Shown piece after piece: positions 42,136-51,282 of a stretch of DNA of 60,564 bases. Origin of the DNA: Roseofilum acuticapitatum BLCC-M154 (GTDB lineage: Bacteria > Cyanobacteriota > Cyanobacteriia > Cyanobacteriales > Desertifilaceae). Where the stretch lies: assembly GCF_030068475.1 (NCBI RefSeq), contig NZ_JAQOSP010000059.1:1-60564 (forward strand), read 5' to 3'. The notes below the pieces were generated by a model. The model was not told the DNA's origin and did no database searches. It saw nothing but the letters and a program-made list of their open reading frames with translations. Each line of letters opens with the position of its first letter. The stretch's first letter is position 1. The translations under genes were made by a program, and so were the position numbers.

Positions 42136-42906
42136 TTAAGGACGAAACAAATGGGAATGATCTGGATGATAAAGCTGCGATCGCCCTCCCATCCCCTGAA
42201 GCGCCGGACTAATCACATACAACGTCGTCCGTATTAACTCCTGCTCCTGAGTCTCGCGGGCCATCTTCTCCAGAGGAACCACCACAATCTTCTCATCGGG
42301 CCATCCCAACCGATAGCAAATGGCCACCGGAGTATCTGCCGGATAATGCCGTAATAGCTGCTCCTGGGAGCGTTCCACATGACGAGCTGCCAAATATAAA
42401 CATAAACTCGCTTGATGGGCTGCTAAAGACTCCAACTCTTCCCCCGAAGGCATTTGAGACGCTCGACCACTGACGCGGGTTAAAATAATCGTCTGTACCA
42501 ACTCCGGAACTGTTAACTCCACCCCCAAACGGGCAGCCGCCAACTGAAACGCACTAATTCCCGGTATAATTTCAAACGGGATTTCCGCCTCTGATAATCC
42601 TTGGATTTGCTCGCCGATCGCACTATACAAACTCGGATCGCCCGAATGCAACCGCACCACTACCCGACCTTGACGCACCCGCTCAATCATCATCGGCAAA
42701 ATAGACTCTAGGGTTTGATGACCCGTCGGAATCAATTCGGCATCCTCACGGGTATCGAGCAACATCTGCTTGGGAACCAAAGAATTGGCATACAGAATCA
42801 CATCCGCTTGGGCCAAAATCCGTTGAGCGCGAACCGTGAGCAATTCCGGGTCACCAGGGCCAGCACCCACAATATAAACGGCAGGTTTTAGGGGAATTTC
42901 GGTCAT
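42136..42906 (-). CDS. cobM: Precorrin-4 C11-methyltransferase
   Basis: The 256-residue SAM-dependent enzyme of the tetrapyrrole methylase family has the glycine loop YIVGAGPGDPELLTVRA and the second loop RLHSGDPSLYSAIGEQ. EIIPGISAFQLAAARLGVELTVPE is the CobM/CbiF signature. It adds the C11 methyl group in corrin ring synthesis. With cbiT at 16.7 kb it supports cobalamin or pseudocobalamin synthesis. No cobalamin riboswitch was recognised upstream. Confidence 0.95.
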   Translation of the reverse strand: MTEIPLKPAVYIVGAGPGDPELLTVRAQRILAQADVILYANSLVPKQMLLDTREDAELIPTGHQTLESILPMMIERVRQGRVVVRLHSGDPSLYSAIGEQIQGLSEAEIPFEIIPGISAFQLAAARLGVELTVPELVQTIILTRVSGRASQMPSGEELESLAAHQASLCLYLAARHVERSQEQLLRHYPADTPVAICYRLGWPDEKIVVVPLEKMARETQEQELIRTTLYVISPALQGMGGRSQLYHPDHSHLFRP

Positions 42907-43104
42907 GGAAAAAATTTAAGAGTAGGCGATCGTAGATTGTAACAGCAAACAAGGCTTTGGGGCGGTGGAATGGCGGCATGGTAGCGTTTTCTCTTCTCTA
43001 GATTTTAGTCCATGGGGTCACTCAAATTGACCAAAATCGGTAAACTATTCCGGATCGCTGCTGGGACGGATGGGAATAAAGAAATAGTAGATGCACCCTG
43101 ATCC

Positions 43105-43139
43105 AGCCCTTGGAGATTAACCTCCGGGGCTTTTTTTTT
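43105..43139 (+). terminator. Strong intrinsic terminator on the plus strand with no upstream gene
   Basis: AGCCC (43105-43109) pairs with GGGCT (43127-43131) and GGAG (43112-43115) with CTCC (43122-43125). Nine T residues follow at 43131-43139. The genes on both sides are on the minus strand, and no plus-strand gene lies between 42907 and 43105. It may end a small RNA. Confidence 0.7.
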
Positions 43140-43151
43140 GGCCGATCTGCT

Positions 43152-44030
43152 TTAGTCATTCCCATCAGCAGTCGAGACCACATCGGGTAAAGGGCGATCC
43201 CATACATACAGCCAAACCAAGCCCAAAATCCCCAACGAAATCGCCCCTAAACTCACCAATTGGGCAATTCTGAGGCCTGCGAACATTAAACTATCCGTCC
43301 GCAATCCCTCAATCCACACCCGACCTGAGCTATAGGCAATCAGATAAACCATAAACAGCGTACCGAGTTTTAGGGGGGGTTTACGGTTTAATCCCCAGAA
43401 GAACAAGCCCAGCAGTAGGGCAAATATCAGCAGATTCCAGAGCGATTCATAGAGGAAGGTGGGGTGAAAATAGTCAAATTCAACATACTCTGGCGGCCGG
43501 CGATCGACGGGAATAAAGAGCTTCCAGGGCAGATCTGTGGGTTTGCCAAAGGCTTCAGAATTAAAAAAATTACCCCAACGCCCGATCGCCTGTCCTAAAA
43601 TCAGAGAAGGAGCCACCAGATCCGTCAACATCCAAAACGAGATCCGGTTGAGTCGCGCAAAGATCAAAGCCGCCAGTAGACCGCCTAAAATTGCCCCATG
43701 AATGGCAATTCCCCCTTTCCAAATGGCGAAGATTTGCCCTGGATTATCCGCATAGCTGGGCCATTGGAATAACACATAATATAATCTAGCCCCAGGAATC
43801 GCCCCCAGCACCAACGCGATCGCCAAATCCCCGATCGCCTCTGGATCGACCCCGCGACGTTCAGCCAAATACTGGGACAAGGTAACCCCCAACAAAACCG
43901 CCGAAGCAATTAACAAGCCATACCAACGGATCGCTAAACTACCAATTTGGAAAATAATCGGGCCAGGAGAGGCAAATTCAAAAGCTAAGGGCAAAATAGA
44001 AGTATTCCACCCAATATCAAGACTGATCAT
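43152..44030 (-). CDS. lgt: Prolipoprotein diacylglyceryl transferase
   Basis: The 292-residue polytopic inner-membrane protein transfers a diacylglyceryl group from phosphatidylglycerol to the lipobox Cys of prolipoproteins. The Lgt signature [13 protein letters not shown] is at about residues 150-162 and the conserved His is in AIHGAILGG (about residue 111). IRWYGLLIA is the typical N-terminal segment. The ATG at 44030 lies only two bases from the rlmN start, which runs in the opposite direction. Confidence 0.96.
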   Translation of the reverse strand: MISLDIGWNTSILPLAFEFASPGPIIFQIGSLAIRWYGLLIASAVLLGVTLSQYLAERRGVDPEAIGDLAIALVLGAIPGARLYYVLFQWPSYADNPGQIFAIWKGGIAIHGAILGGLLAALIFARLNRISFWMLTDLVAPSLILGQAIGRWGNFFNSEAFGKPTDLPWKLFIPVDRRPPEYVEFDYFHPTFLYESLWNLLIFALLLGLFFWGLNRKPPLKLGTLFMVYLIAYSSGRVWIEGLRTDSLMFAGLRIAQLVSLGAISLGILGLVWLYVWDRPLPDVVSTADGND

Positions 44031-44032
44031 CA

Positions 44033-45112
44033 ATGTCTCTGTCCCCGAAAGCAGCTAACGTCAATTCTCCAGTTATATCATCTCCCACCCTGGACTCCCC
44101 CTTACTCGGCCAATCCCTAGAATCTCTCACCACTTGGGTACAAAACCACGGCCAACCCGCCTATCGGGGCCGCCAATTACACCAATGGCTTTATCAAAAA
44201 GGGGCGCAATCGCTCCAAGAGATCACCGTATTTCCCCAAGCTTGGCGACAAGACATGGCCGAGGTTAATCTGGGTCGTTCTCGACTTCATTATCGGGCGA
44301 TCGCCCCCGATGGCACAATTAAATATCTGCTCCAACTCCATGACGGAGAAATTATTGAAACCGTCGGTATTCCCAGCGCCAAACGGCTAACCGTCTGTGT
44401 TTCCTCCCAAGTGGGGTGTGCCATGGGGTGTGATTTTTGCGCCACGGGTAAAGGCGGATTTAAACGCCATCTCCAACCCCATGAAATCATCGATCAAGTT
44501 TTAACCGTCCAAAACGACTTTCAACGGCGCGTCAGCCATATTGTCTTTATGGGCATGGGTGAACCCCTACTCAACTTCGATTCCGTCTTAAAGGCACTCC
44601 ACTGTCTCAATAAAGACGTAGGTATCGGCCAAAGACAAATCACCCTCTCTACCGTCGGCATTGCCAAACGTATCCGCAAACTTGCCCAAGCTCAACTGCA
44701 AATCACCCTTGCCGTTAGTCTCCACGCTTCTAATCAAGCCCTGAGAGAAAAATTAATTCCTAACGCCCTACGTTATGCTTTGCCGAAATTAATGGATGAA
44801 TGTCGAGAATATGTTAAACTGACCGGTCGGCGCATTACCTTTGAATACATTTTATTGGGAGGAGTCAACGATCTACCCCAACATGCCTTAGAACTGGCTC
44901 ACCTGCTACGGGGATTCCAAAATCACGTCAATTTAATCCCCTATAATCCCATCAGTGAAGTCGATTACCAGCGTCCCAATGGTCAGCGTATTCAGCAATT
45001 CCAGGAGATTTTGACCAAGCACCATATTGCCGTCAGTGTCCGCTACTCACGGGGTCTCGAAGCGAATGCCGCCTGTGGGCAACTGCGTGCTTCTCGCGCC
45101 ACTGAGTCATGA
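44033..45112 (+). CDS. rlmN: Dual-specificity rRNA/tRNA methyltransferase RlmN
   Basis: The 359-residue radical SAM enzyme methylates C2 of A2503 in 23S rRNA and A37 in tRNAs. The iron-sulfur cluster motif is [12 protein letters not shown] (Cys129, 133, 136). Other RlmN features are [31 protein letters not shown] and the C-terminal ANAACGQL cysteine. The start codon is two bases from that of lgt in the opposite direction, so at least one promoter must lie inside the other's coding region, unless a start is misplaced. Confidence 0.95.
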   Translation: MSLSPKAANVNSPVISSPTLDSPLLGQSLESLTTWVQNHGQPAYRGRQLHQWLYQKGAQSLQEITVFPQAWRQDMAEVNLGRSRLHYRAIAPDGTIKYLLQLHDGEIIETVGIPSAKRLTVCVSSQVGCAMGCDFCATGKGGFKRHLQPHEIIDQVLTVQNDFQRRVSHIVFMGMGEPLLNFDSVLKALHCLNKDVGIGQRQITLSTVGIAKRIRKLAQAQLQITLAVSLHASNQALREKLIPNALRYALPKLMDECREYVKLTGRRITFEYILLGGVNDLPQHALELAHLLRGFQNHVNLIPYNPISEVDYQRPNGQRIQQFQEILTKHHIAVSVRYSRGLEANAACGQLRASRATES

Positions 45113-45448
45113 GTCATACAGCGCTTCGCACTGTTATGGTGTACAGCATTAAAGGCTCAAAGCCATGTACCACAACCCTATTCCCTATTCCCTATTCCCT
45201 ATTTCCTAGCGCGTTCATGTCCGCGAAGCGGAAAGCGCTATATCAAGTCCGGTTAAGGGGAAAATAGAAGCGGGCAAGATGCCCGCACTCCCTCAATCTG
45301 AGTGATATTACTGGAGTGGGAGCATCTTGCTCCCTACATTTTTAATTAGCATCTTGCTCCCTACATTTTTAATTAGCATCTTGCTCCCTACATTTTTAAT
45401 TAGCATCTTGCTCCCTACATTTTTAATTAGCGAAGACTGCTAGATCTC
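45113..45448. repeat. Intergenic patchwork with 27-bp tandem array
   Basis: No gene is seen in 336 bases. In order: AGCGCTTCGCACTG hairpin, TATTCCC heptamers x4 (about 45179-45206), GCGTTCATGTCCGCGAAGC, TATATCAAGTCCGG (element end), hairpin GCGGGCAAGATGCCCGC and then four 27-bp tandem units starting AGCATCTTGCTCCCTACATT at 45321, 45348, 45375 and 45402, ending at 45428. The heptamer block and CGCGG motif are inverted relative to those at 17.4-17.6 kb. Confidence 0.9.
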
Positions 45449-45709
45449 CTATTTAGATCGCCCATTCCCCCAATAAATTCCTGGAGCATAGGCTTCTTTC
45501 ACCCGTCCAGTACGGCTACAAGTAAGCAGAAAATAGTCACAAGATGGGCATTCAATTTTAGTTTGTTCTGACTTAACCAAATGCTTGCGTTCAGCAGACG
45601 AACCACAGTTGGGGCAAGGAATGGGTTGAATCAGAGGGATATTAAACTCTGAGGAATGTACATGAATGGATGATTCTTGAATTCCTGATTTATTTAAAGA
45701 AGTTTTCAT
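45449..45709 (-). CDS. Small zinc-ribbon protein
   Basis: The 86-residue protein has two CxxC pairs, CPNCGS and CPSCDY, spaced as in a zinc ribbon, followed by FLLTCSRTGRVKEAYAPG. Similar small cyanobacterial proteins are often mislabelled as replication restart helicase PriA, but there is no helicase domain here. The function is unknown; a role in nucleic-acid binding is possible. Confidence 0.7.
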   Translation of the reverse strand: MKTSLNKSGIQESSIHVHSSEFNIPLIQPIPCPNCGSSAERKHLVKSEQTKIECPSCDYFLLTCSRTGRVKEAYAPGIYWGNGRSK

Positions 45710-46150
45710 GGTTTTTGAAAAACAAGTTTACAAAGTTGATTACTAAAGAGTTCAGTCAACTTCCGGGTTTCTTGGAGAAAAGATCTTCCCTTAAGCGACT
45801 CAATAGAATTCATACATTATAGTCAATTTTTAAGAAGACTTACTCAGGGCTAAAAGTTGGGGATCGTCTATTTTCGTCGATCCCTTATGGGTTAAAACCC
45901 TTTAGCGATCGGGGTTTGGGACTTTTTGACTCAGGAAAAACTGGGAATAAAGTTCTGTAATCGTAATCTTAAAAATTAATTAAATTTAGTATTTTTTGAT
46001 AGAAATTAACAGACGGGTTTTAGAATAAAAATCTACATATCACAGTTTACAGTCATTTGCGCTCGGTTACAGAATATCTTTATATTTTGGCTCTCCCATA
46101 TAGGAGTCAACGGCTGTTGACTCCTACGGAATCAGAGGATAGAGAGAGAC
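45710..46150. other. AT-rich gap with a 11-bp perfect hairpin
   Basis: No gene is seen in 441 bases. It includes the upstream region of the zinc-ribbon gene and, at 46101-46126, the perfect hairpin TAGGAGTCAAC, GGCT, GTTGACTCCTA. The hairpin lies 25 bases past the glgX stop on the minus strand and may end that transcript, though no T-run follows it. Confidence 0.55.
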
Positions 46151-48271
46151 TTATCGTCCAACCAAGATCAATACGGAGCGATCGCACAATTTCTGTTCAA
46201 ACTGATTTTCCAAAACCGCCTCTGTCCCCGGTTTCCAGCTTTTCTGAGCCGAAGTTAACCCCGTATCGGCAAACAAATGCCACTGTTTCCCATCCGGTAA
46301 CTGGGGAATTTCAAACGTCAGGGGTTCCCAGTGCATATTCATCCCCACATAAATATAATCATCCTCCTCTTCTCCATCTTTGGCATGTTGACCGCAGAGC
46401 AAAAACGCTAAAGTCCGGGAATAGTCAGCCCAGTCCACATTCCACGCTTGGGTTCCATGCCAACTAATATCAGCATAGCCACTACCGACGAGATCTTGAT
46501 GGTGAAAATGGGTGTTGCGTCGCAGCACCCGATGAGCATGACGGAAAGCAATGCAGTGCTGGAAAAACTCAAAAATATCTGGATTCGTCTCCAGTAGAGA
46601 CCAGTCCAGCCAATTTAGCTCATTATCATGACAATAAGTATTATTATTCCCCTGCTTAGTGCGTCCCATCTCATCCCCCATCAAGATCATCGGCACACCT
46701 TGGCTCACCATTAACAGGGCGATCGCATTTTTCACCAGTCGTCGTCTCAGTTCATTAATTTCCGGGTCATCTGTTACCCCTTCAACACCGCAGTTCCAAC
46801 TAAAATTATCATTAGCTCCATCTCGGTTTCCTTCCCCATTTGCCTCATTATGTTTCTCGTCATAGGAGAACAAATCAAGCAGCGTAAACCCATCATGGGC
46901 CGTAATAAAATTAATCGAAGTCGTTGGAGGGCGGTTTCCTTCCGCATACAAATCTGGAGACCCCATTAAACGGTGGGACATCTCCCAAACTTCCGCATCT
47001 CCCTTAACAAACTGGCGCAACATATCCCTATATTTACCATTCCACTCAGCCCAACGGCCGAAGGAAGGAAATGACCCCACCTGATAGAGTCCACCAGCAT
47101 CCCAAGCTTCGGCAATGAGCTTACACTTAGCCAAAATCGGATCGTAGGCCAAAACTTCCAATAAGGGCGGATTGGTTAATGGCGTGCCATCGCGATCGCG
47201 TCCTAAAATAGAAGCTAAATCAAAGCGAAAACCATCAATATGATACTCTGCCGCCCAATAGCGCAAACAATCTAAGACAATATTCCGCACAATCGGATGA
47301 TTGCAATTGAGCGTATTACCACAGCCACTAAAATTAAAATAATACCCCTCTGGGGTCAACATATAATAAACCTTATTATCAATCCCTCGGAAGGAAATCG
47401 TTTGCCCCAGCTCATTCCCTTCTGCTGTATGGTTAAAAACCACATCTAAAATCACTTCAATGCCATTTTTATGCAGTTCTTTCACCAATGCCTTTAACTC
47501 ATCCACCTGCATTCCTAGCTTGCCGGTAGCCGCATAACCCGCTTTAGGGGCAAAAAAACCAACTGTACTATAGCCCCAATAGTTATATAACCTTTCTCCC
47601 GTATCTGGGTTAAACCGGTGATTTTCAAACTCATCAAACTCAAAAATGGGCATTAACTCCACTGCATTAACGCCTAATTCTTTGAGATAGTCAATTTTTT
47701 CCCGCATCCCCGCAAAGGTTCCCCGATATTTCTCTTTCACTCCGGATGAAGAATGCTGGGTAAAACTGCGAATATGCATTTCATAAATGACTAAATCTTC
47801 TGGAGGTAATTCTAAAGGACAATCATCTTGCCAATCAAAATCATCAATTACAATTCGGGCCCGATGTTGATAGATACCCTTAAAGTTGGGGATTTCACCC
47901 CAGACATCCCGGCCACCAATTACTTTAGCGTAGGGGTCCATGAGAATTTTGTTGGGATCGAACCAATGGCCTGCGCTTTTATCATGGGGGCCATCCATGC
48001 GATAACCATATTCAATATTTTCATAGTCTAGGTCAAACACCATCATGGAGTAGACATTACCGATGCGGAATGCTTCAGGAAAGGGAATTTCGACTAAGGG
48101 TTCGGGAGCGCCTTTGGTAAACAAAACCAGGGTACAGGAAGTCGCATGACTGGAAAAAATGGAAAAATTTACGCCTCCGGGTTCTAAGGTTGCCCCAAAG
48201 GGAAAGGGTTTTCCTCGGCGAAATTTGAAGGTTTTGTGGGTATGGGTGGGATGAATATCAATACGTTCCAT
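46151..48271 (-). CDS. glgX: Glycogen debranching enzyme (isoamylase type)
   Basis: The 706-residue GH13 protein has an N-terminal CBM48-like module (FPFGATLEPGGVNFSIFS) and a catalytic barrel with the conserved motifs DVVFNHT, GFRFDLAS (nucleophile Asp), LIAEAWDAGG (acid/base Glu) and FITAHDGFTL (transition-state Asp). It cleaves alpha-1,6 branch points of glycogen. Length and layout are normal for GlgX. Its upstream neighbours on the same strand are signalling genes, with 42 bases to the STAS gene. Confidence 0.95.
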   Translation of the reverse strand: MERIDIHPTHTHKTFKFRRGKPFPFGATLEPGGVNFSIFSSHATSCTLVLFTKGAPEPLVEIPFPEAFRIGNVYSMMVFDLDYENIEYGYRMDGPHDKSAGHWFDPNKILMDPYAKVIGGRDVWGEIPNFKGIYQHRARIVIDDFDWQDDCPLELPPEDLVIYEMHIRSFTQHSSSGVKEKYRGTFAGMREKIDYLKELGVNAVELMPIFEFDEFENHRFNPDTGERLYNYWGYSTVGFFAPKAGYAATGKLGMQVDELKALVKELHKNGIEVILDVVFNHTAEGNELGQTISFRGIDNKVYYMLTPEGYYFNFSGCGNTLNCNHPIVRNIVLDCLRYWAAEYHIDGFRFDLASILGRDRDGTPLTNPPLLEVLAYDPILAKCKLIAEAWDAGGLYQVGSFPSFGRWAEWNGKYRDMLRQFVKGDAEVWEMSHRLMGSPDLYAEGNRPPTTSINFITAHDGFTLLDLFSYDEKHNEANGEGNRDGANDNFSWNCGVEGVTDDPEINELRRRLVKNAIALLMVSQGVPMILMGDEMGRTKQGNNNTYCHDNELNWLDWSLLETNPDIFEFFQHCIAFRHAHRVLRRNTHFHHQDLVGSGYADISWHGTQAWNVDWADYSRTLAFLLCGQHAKDGEEEDDYIYVGMNMHWEPLTFEIPQLPDGKQWHLFADTGLTSAQKSWKPGTEAVLENQFEQKLCDRSVLILVGR

Positions 48272-48313
48272 GGTTATAAGTTACCCTAGAGAAGATCGGC
48301 AAAGAAGGGAGAT

Positions 48314-48658
48314 TTAGGCAAGATTACGGGCTTCATCTATGGTTTCACAAACGGTAAAAAAGTCTAGGAATCCAGTAATGGCCATGGTGTCGCGAATTTC
48401 CTCTGATAATCCAACTAATATGATTTGGATATTTTGCTCGTCTATGGTTTTTTCGGCGGCTTTACGCTGTAAGACTAATAAAGTTCTCAGTCCAGCACTG
48501 GACATAAAAGAAACACCGGTCATATTCAGCAGAATTTTGGGGGTTGAGCCAATTTCTGGCAAAATTTTCTCTTGCCAGCTAGGAGCAGTTTGTCCATCAA
48601 TGTCTCCATTGACTTCTATAATTGTTACTGAATCTTCAGTGTAAATGTTAATATCCAT
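48314..48658 (-). CDS. STAS-domain anti-sigma-factor-antagonist-like protein
   Basis: The 114-residue single STAS domain has the phospho-site loop GVSFMSSAGLRTLLVLQ near residues 48-64, with Ser54 aligned to the phosphorylated Ser of SpoIIAA. It resembles RsbV-type antagonists. It lies 25 bases downstream of the SpoIIE-type phosphatase gene, in the same direction, so the two are likely co-transcribed and form the phosphatase/antagonist half of a partner-switching circuit. Confidence 0.9.
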   Translation of the reverse strand: MDINIYTEDSVTIIEVNGDIDGQTAPSWQEKILPEIGSTPKILLNMTGVSFMSSAGLRTLLVLQRKAAEKTIDEQNIQIILVGLSEEIRDTMAITGFLDFFTVCETIDEARNLA

Positions 48659-48683
48659 GGAGGTTTTCGGGCAGTTTTAAGGA

Positions 48684-50729
48684 TTAAGAGGAAGAAACAG
48701 AAGCAACTGAGTTGTCCTGATTTTCCGAGGGGGCAGATAGTAAGGATCTCCTTACCACCAGTAGGGTCATATCGTCAAATTGATCCCCTTGACCCCGATG
48801 GGCGTTGATCCGATTGATAATCCGCTCTAGCAAGACAGTAGCAGATGTTGCGGGTTGTTCCAATATCGAGAGTAAGTTTTCTAAGGAAAAGGACTCACCT
48901 TGAGGCGATCGCGCATCGGTGATGCCGTCAGTATATCCCAATAGGAGATCTCCTGGTTCTAAAGTCATCTGCCCGGTTTTGTACTCAGCTTGTACATTAA
49001 TGCCAATGGCTGGGCCGGTGGGGGGTAATGAGTCTTTGACTCCTCCTCTAGAGGCAAGAATAAATAGGGGTAAGTGACCGGCATTAATATAAAATAAATT
49101 ACCGCTTTTCTGATCTAAGATGCCAAAAAACAAGGTGGCAAACATTCCCAGGTTGCCATGATTTTTGGCTAAATAGTAGTTGGTTAATTCTACCGCTTTG
49201 AGGGCATTGATTTGTTCGGCGGCATAGGGATGGCGATCGGAGGTGGAATGGAGGATGTCTGCTACACTCAATTTCCCGGTTAAAACTAAGCCATCTAAGG
49301 CGGTTTGTCCGGAAAAAATTCGCATTAAACTTTGAATTAAGGGCATAAATAGGGCTGCCCCAACTCCCTTATCACAAATATCAGCAATGACTAAGCCGAT
49401 GTAGCCTTCACCCAATTCAAAGGCATCATAAAAATCTCCGGCTACTTGACGGGCGGGTTTAAACCAGGCTAAAACTTCCCAGTTGGGAGAATTAAGAATG
49501 ACGAGGGGTTTGGCTTCATCTCTTTTGGGTAAAAAATTGCGTTGAATTTGCCGACCTTTTTCAAGTTCAAAGGTTAAAGCACTATTGGCTGCATAGAGGG
49601 CTTTATTGGCGGCTTCTAATTCTCTAGTTCTTTGGGCTACTTTGTCTTCGAGGGTTTGGTTGGCTTGAGCGAGTTGACGAAAACTTTTTTGAAGTTGATC
49701 GGCCATGCGATTGAAGCTATCGACTAAAATACCGATTTCGTCTTCTCGATTCACTTGAATTCTTGGCTTGAGTTCTCCGGTGCTAAGGGTGGTAGCAACG
49801 ATGATTAAATCGGTGATGGGGCGAGTAAAACTGGTGGCAATTAACCAGACGGCTGTGCCGATTACCACTCCAGTTCCTAGGGTTAAAAAGATGGAAATTT
49901 GCCAAAATTGCTGTTCGGGTTGGCGCAGTTCACTGGCTTGTTCTTGTAGGAGGAGAATGAGTCCATTACTCAGGGGTAAGGAGTAGCCGAGCCAGTCTGT
50001 TCCTTCTCGATCTTGTCGTTCAAAATGGTGGCCGGGGGAGGTGAGGGCGGGTTGAATTTCGGGATGATTTTTCCAGGAAATGAATTGGGGTTGGGAGAGG
50101 AGGTTAAGATCGGGATGGATGAGAATATAACCGTGAGGATCGAGGAGCATGGCGTAGCCGGTTTTTCCCCATTGAAGCGATCGCAGTTGACTACTGAGGG
50201 TGACTAAATTAATACAGCTTCGCAGCACTCCGATTGCTTGGGTTTGACCCCAGATGGGTACGGCTGAACATAATACGGGTTGCTGATAGGCTGGAGAAAT
50301 AGAGGCTTCTATGGAAGTCGATCCGGCGATCGCCTTTTGAAACCAAGAACTTTGAGTCACATTTTCCCCGGATTTTTCCCAGGTACTGCCCACCTCTTTG
50401 CCTTGGCGATCGAACGTTTGGGCCCAAGTTAATCCATAGGTAGATACCAAAAATTTTAATATCGGTTTCTGACGCTCTGGATTCATGCTCCCTATATCCG
50501 AAACTTGGGCAATTTTACTGAGGATATCCCCCGTTTGACTACTATAGGTTGACAGTTGTTGGGCGAGTTCCTGGGCCCGAAGGAGCTTATTTTGTTTGGC
50601 GCTCTGACGCATCCATGCGGTGGCCATAGAACTGGTTAACCAGGATATGGCTAATAAACCGGGAATCACTGCTAATAAAACCAAGACTGTAAGCTGAAAG
50701 CGTAAACTATGGCTAGAAAAAGATTTCAT
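48684..50729 (-). CDS. SpoIIE-type serine phosphatase with dCache sensor and HAMP
   Basis: The 681-residue membrane protein has a first membrane helix (LTVLVLLAVIPGLLAISW), an extracytoplasmic Cache-type sensor (about 35-270), a second helix (ISIFLTLGTGVVIGTAVWLI), a HAMP region (about 300-350), a coiled coil (LEDKVAQRTRELEAANKALY) and a PP2C/SpoIIE phosphatase (about 415-660; VAGDFYDAFELG and LLGYTDGITDA supply metal-binding Asp). It should dephosphorylate the adjacent STAS protein in response to an external signal. Confidence 0.92.
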   Translation of the reverse strand: MKSFSSHSLRFQLTVLVLLAVIPGLLAISWLTSSMATAWMRQSAKQNKLLRAQELAQQLSTYSSQTGDILSKIAQVSDIGSMNPERQKPILKFLVSTYGLTWAQTFDRQGKEVGSTWEKSGENVTQSSWFQKAIAGSTSIEASISPAYQQPVLCSAVPIWGQTQAIGVLRSCINLVTLSSQLRSLQWGKTGYAMLLDPHGYILIHPDLNLLSQPQFISWKNHPEIQPALTSPGHHFERQDREGTDWLGYSLPLSNGLILLLQEQASELRQPEQQFWQISIFLTLGTGVVIGTAVWLIATSFTRPITDLIIVATTLSTGELKPRIQVNREDEIGILVDSFNRMADQLQKSFRQLAQANQTLEDKVAQRTRELEAANKALYAANSALTFELEKGRQIQRNFLPKRDEAKPLVILNSPNWEVLAWFKPARQVAGDFYDAFELGEGYIGLVIADICDKGVGAALFMPLIQSLMRIFSGQTALDGLVLTGKLSVADILHSTSDRHPYAAEQINALKAVELTNYYLAKNHGNLGMFATLFFGILDQKSGNLFYINAGHLPLFILASRGGVKDSLPPTGPAIGINVQAEYKTGQMTLEPGDLLLGYTDGITDARSPQGESFSLENLLSILEQPATSATVLLERIINRINAHRGQGDQFDDMTLLVVRRSLLSAPSENQDNSVASVSSS

Positions 50730-51043
50730 AGGATGCCTTGAATATCCTCACCTTAAGCAGTGAATGGCTTTGGGCCCTAGTACCTGAGATCCCATTTTTG
50801 GGTCATCACTCAGAATAGTGTGGAGGAGAGCAACAAGACTATCTCAGCCATCCCCTACCCTTGAGGTGGGCTAGATTAAGCTTTTATTTTAACTGAAAAT
50901 GAAGGCTAAAAACGGGTTTGACCCTGGCTGGTATGGCGATCGCTCGTTCTAACCTAATCGTCATCAGAGAACTGTATCGAGATAGACACTCAATTCAATC
51001 CTACCCTCGATAAGATTGGCGATCGCTAAAGTGTGCCATGTAT
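50730..51043. other. Gene-free stretch upstream of the phosphatase gene
   Basis: No gene is seen before the element at 51044. The stretch holds two GGCGATCGC-type sites, the hairpin GATCCCATTTTTGGGTC near 50790, and an AT-rich run at 50880-50900. It is a divergent spacer in front of the MFS transporter gene. Confidence 0.5.
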
Positions 51044-51218
51044 ATAGCTAGTCTCAATGAGTTGTGCAACTGGAAATGCCCTCTCCCTCAATCCCTCTCC
51101 CACGGGAGAGGGACTTCTGCTCCCCTTCTCCCTTCGGCTAGGCTCAGGGCAACGCCTGCGGGAGAAGGGGGTAGGGGGATGAGGGGCAGTTATTACATAA
51201 CTCATTTAGGTTTGCTAT
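51044..51218. mobile_element. Small element with terminal inverted repeats (copy 2)
   Basis: The 175-bp element has the same left end (ATAGCTAGTCTCAATGAG) and inverted right end (CTCATTTAGGTTTGCTAT) as the element at 9321-9482. Its interior has a complete CCCTCTCCCACGGGAGAGGG hairpin and a second stem CCCCTTCTCCC ... GGGAGAAGGGGG whose loop holds an extra stretch. It lies just upstream of the MFS transporter gene. Confidence 0.75.
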
Positions 51219-51282
51219 CTAAGGGGCTTTTTTGTTTAACCTTCCTCACTCCATGTCTTAATGCTTAGAGAAGTCAACGCTT

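Noticed and set aside
42907-43151. Cobalamin riboswitch upstream of cobM.
   Set aside because: No B12-box-like sequence was recognised on the minus strand before the cobM start. The strong hairpin there points the other way.
45321-45428. Possible CRISPR-like array of four 27-bp units.
   Set aside because: The units are directly adjacent with no spacers, so it is a simple tandem repeat.
45449-45709. PriA helicase label for the zinc-ribbon protein.
   Set aside because: At 86 residues it has only two CxxC pairs and no helicase motifs.
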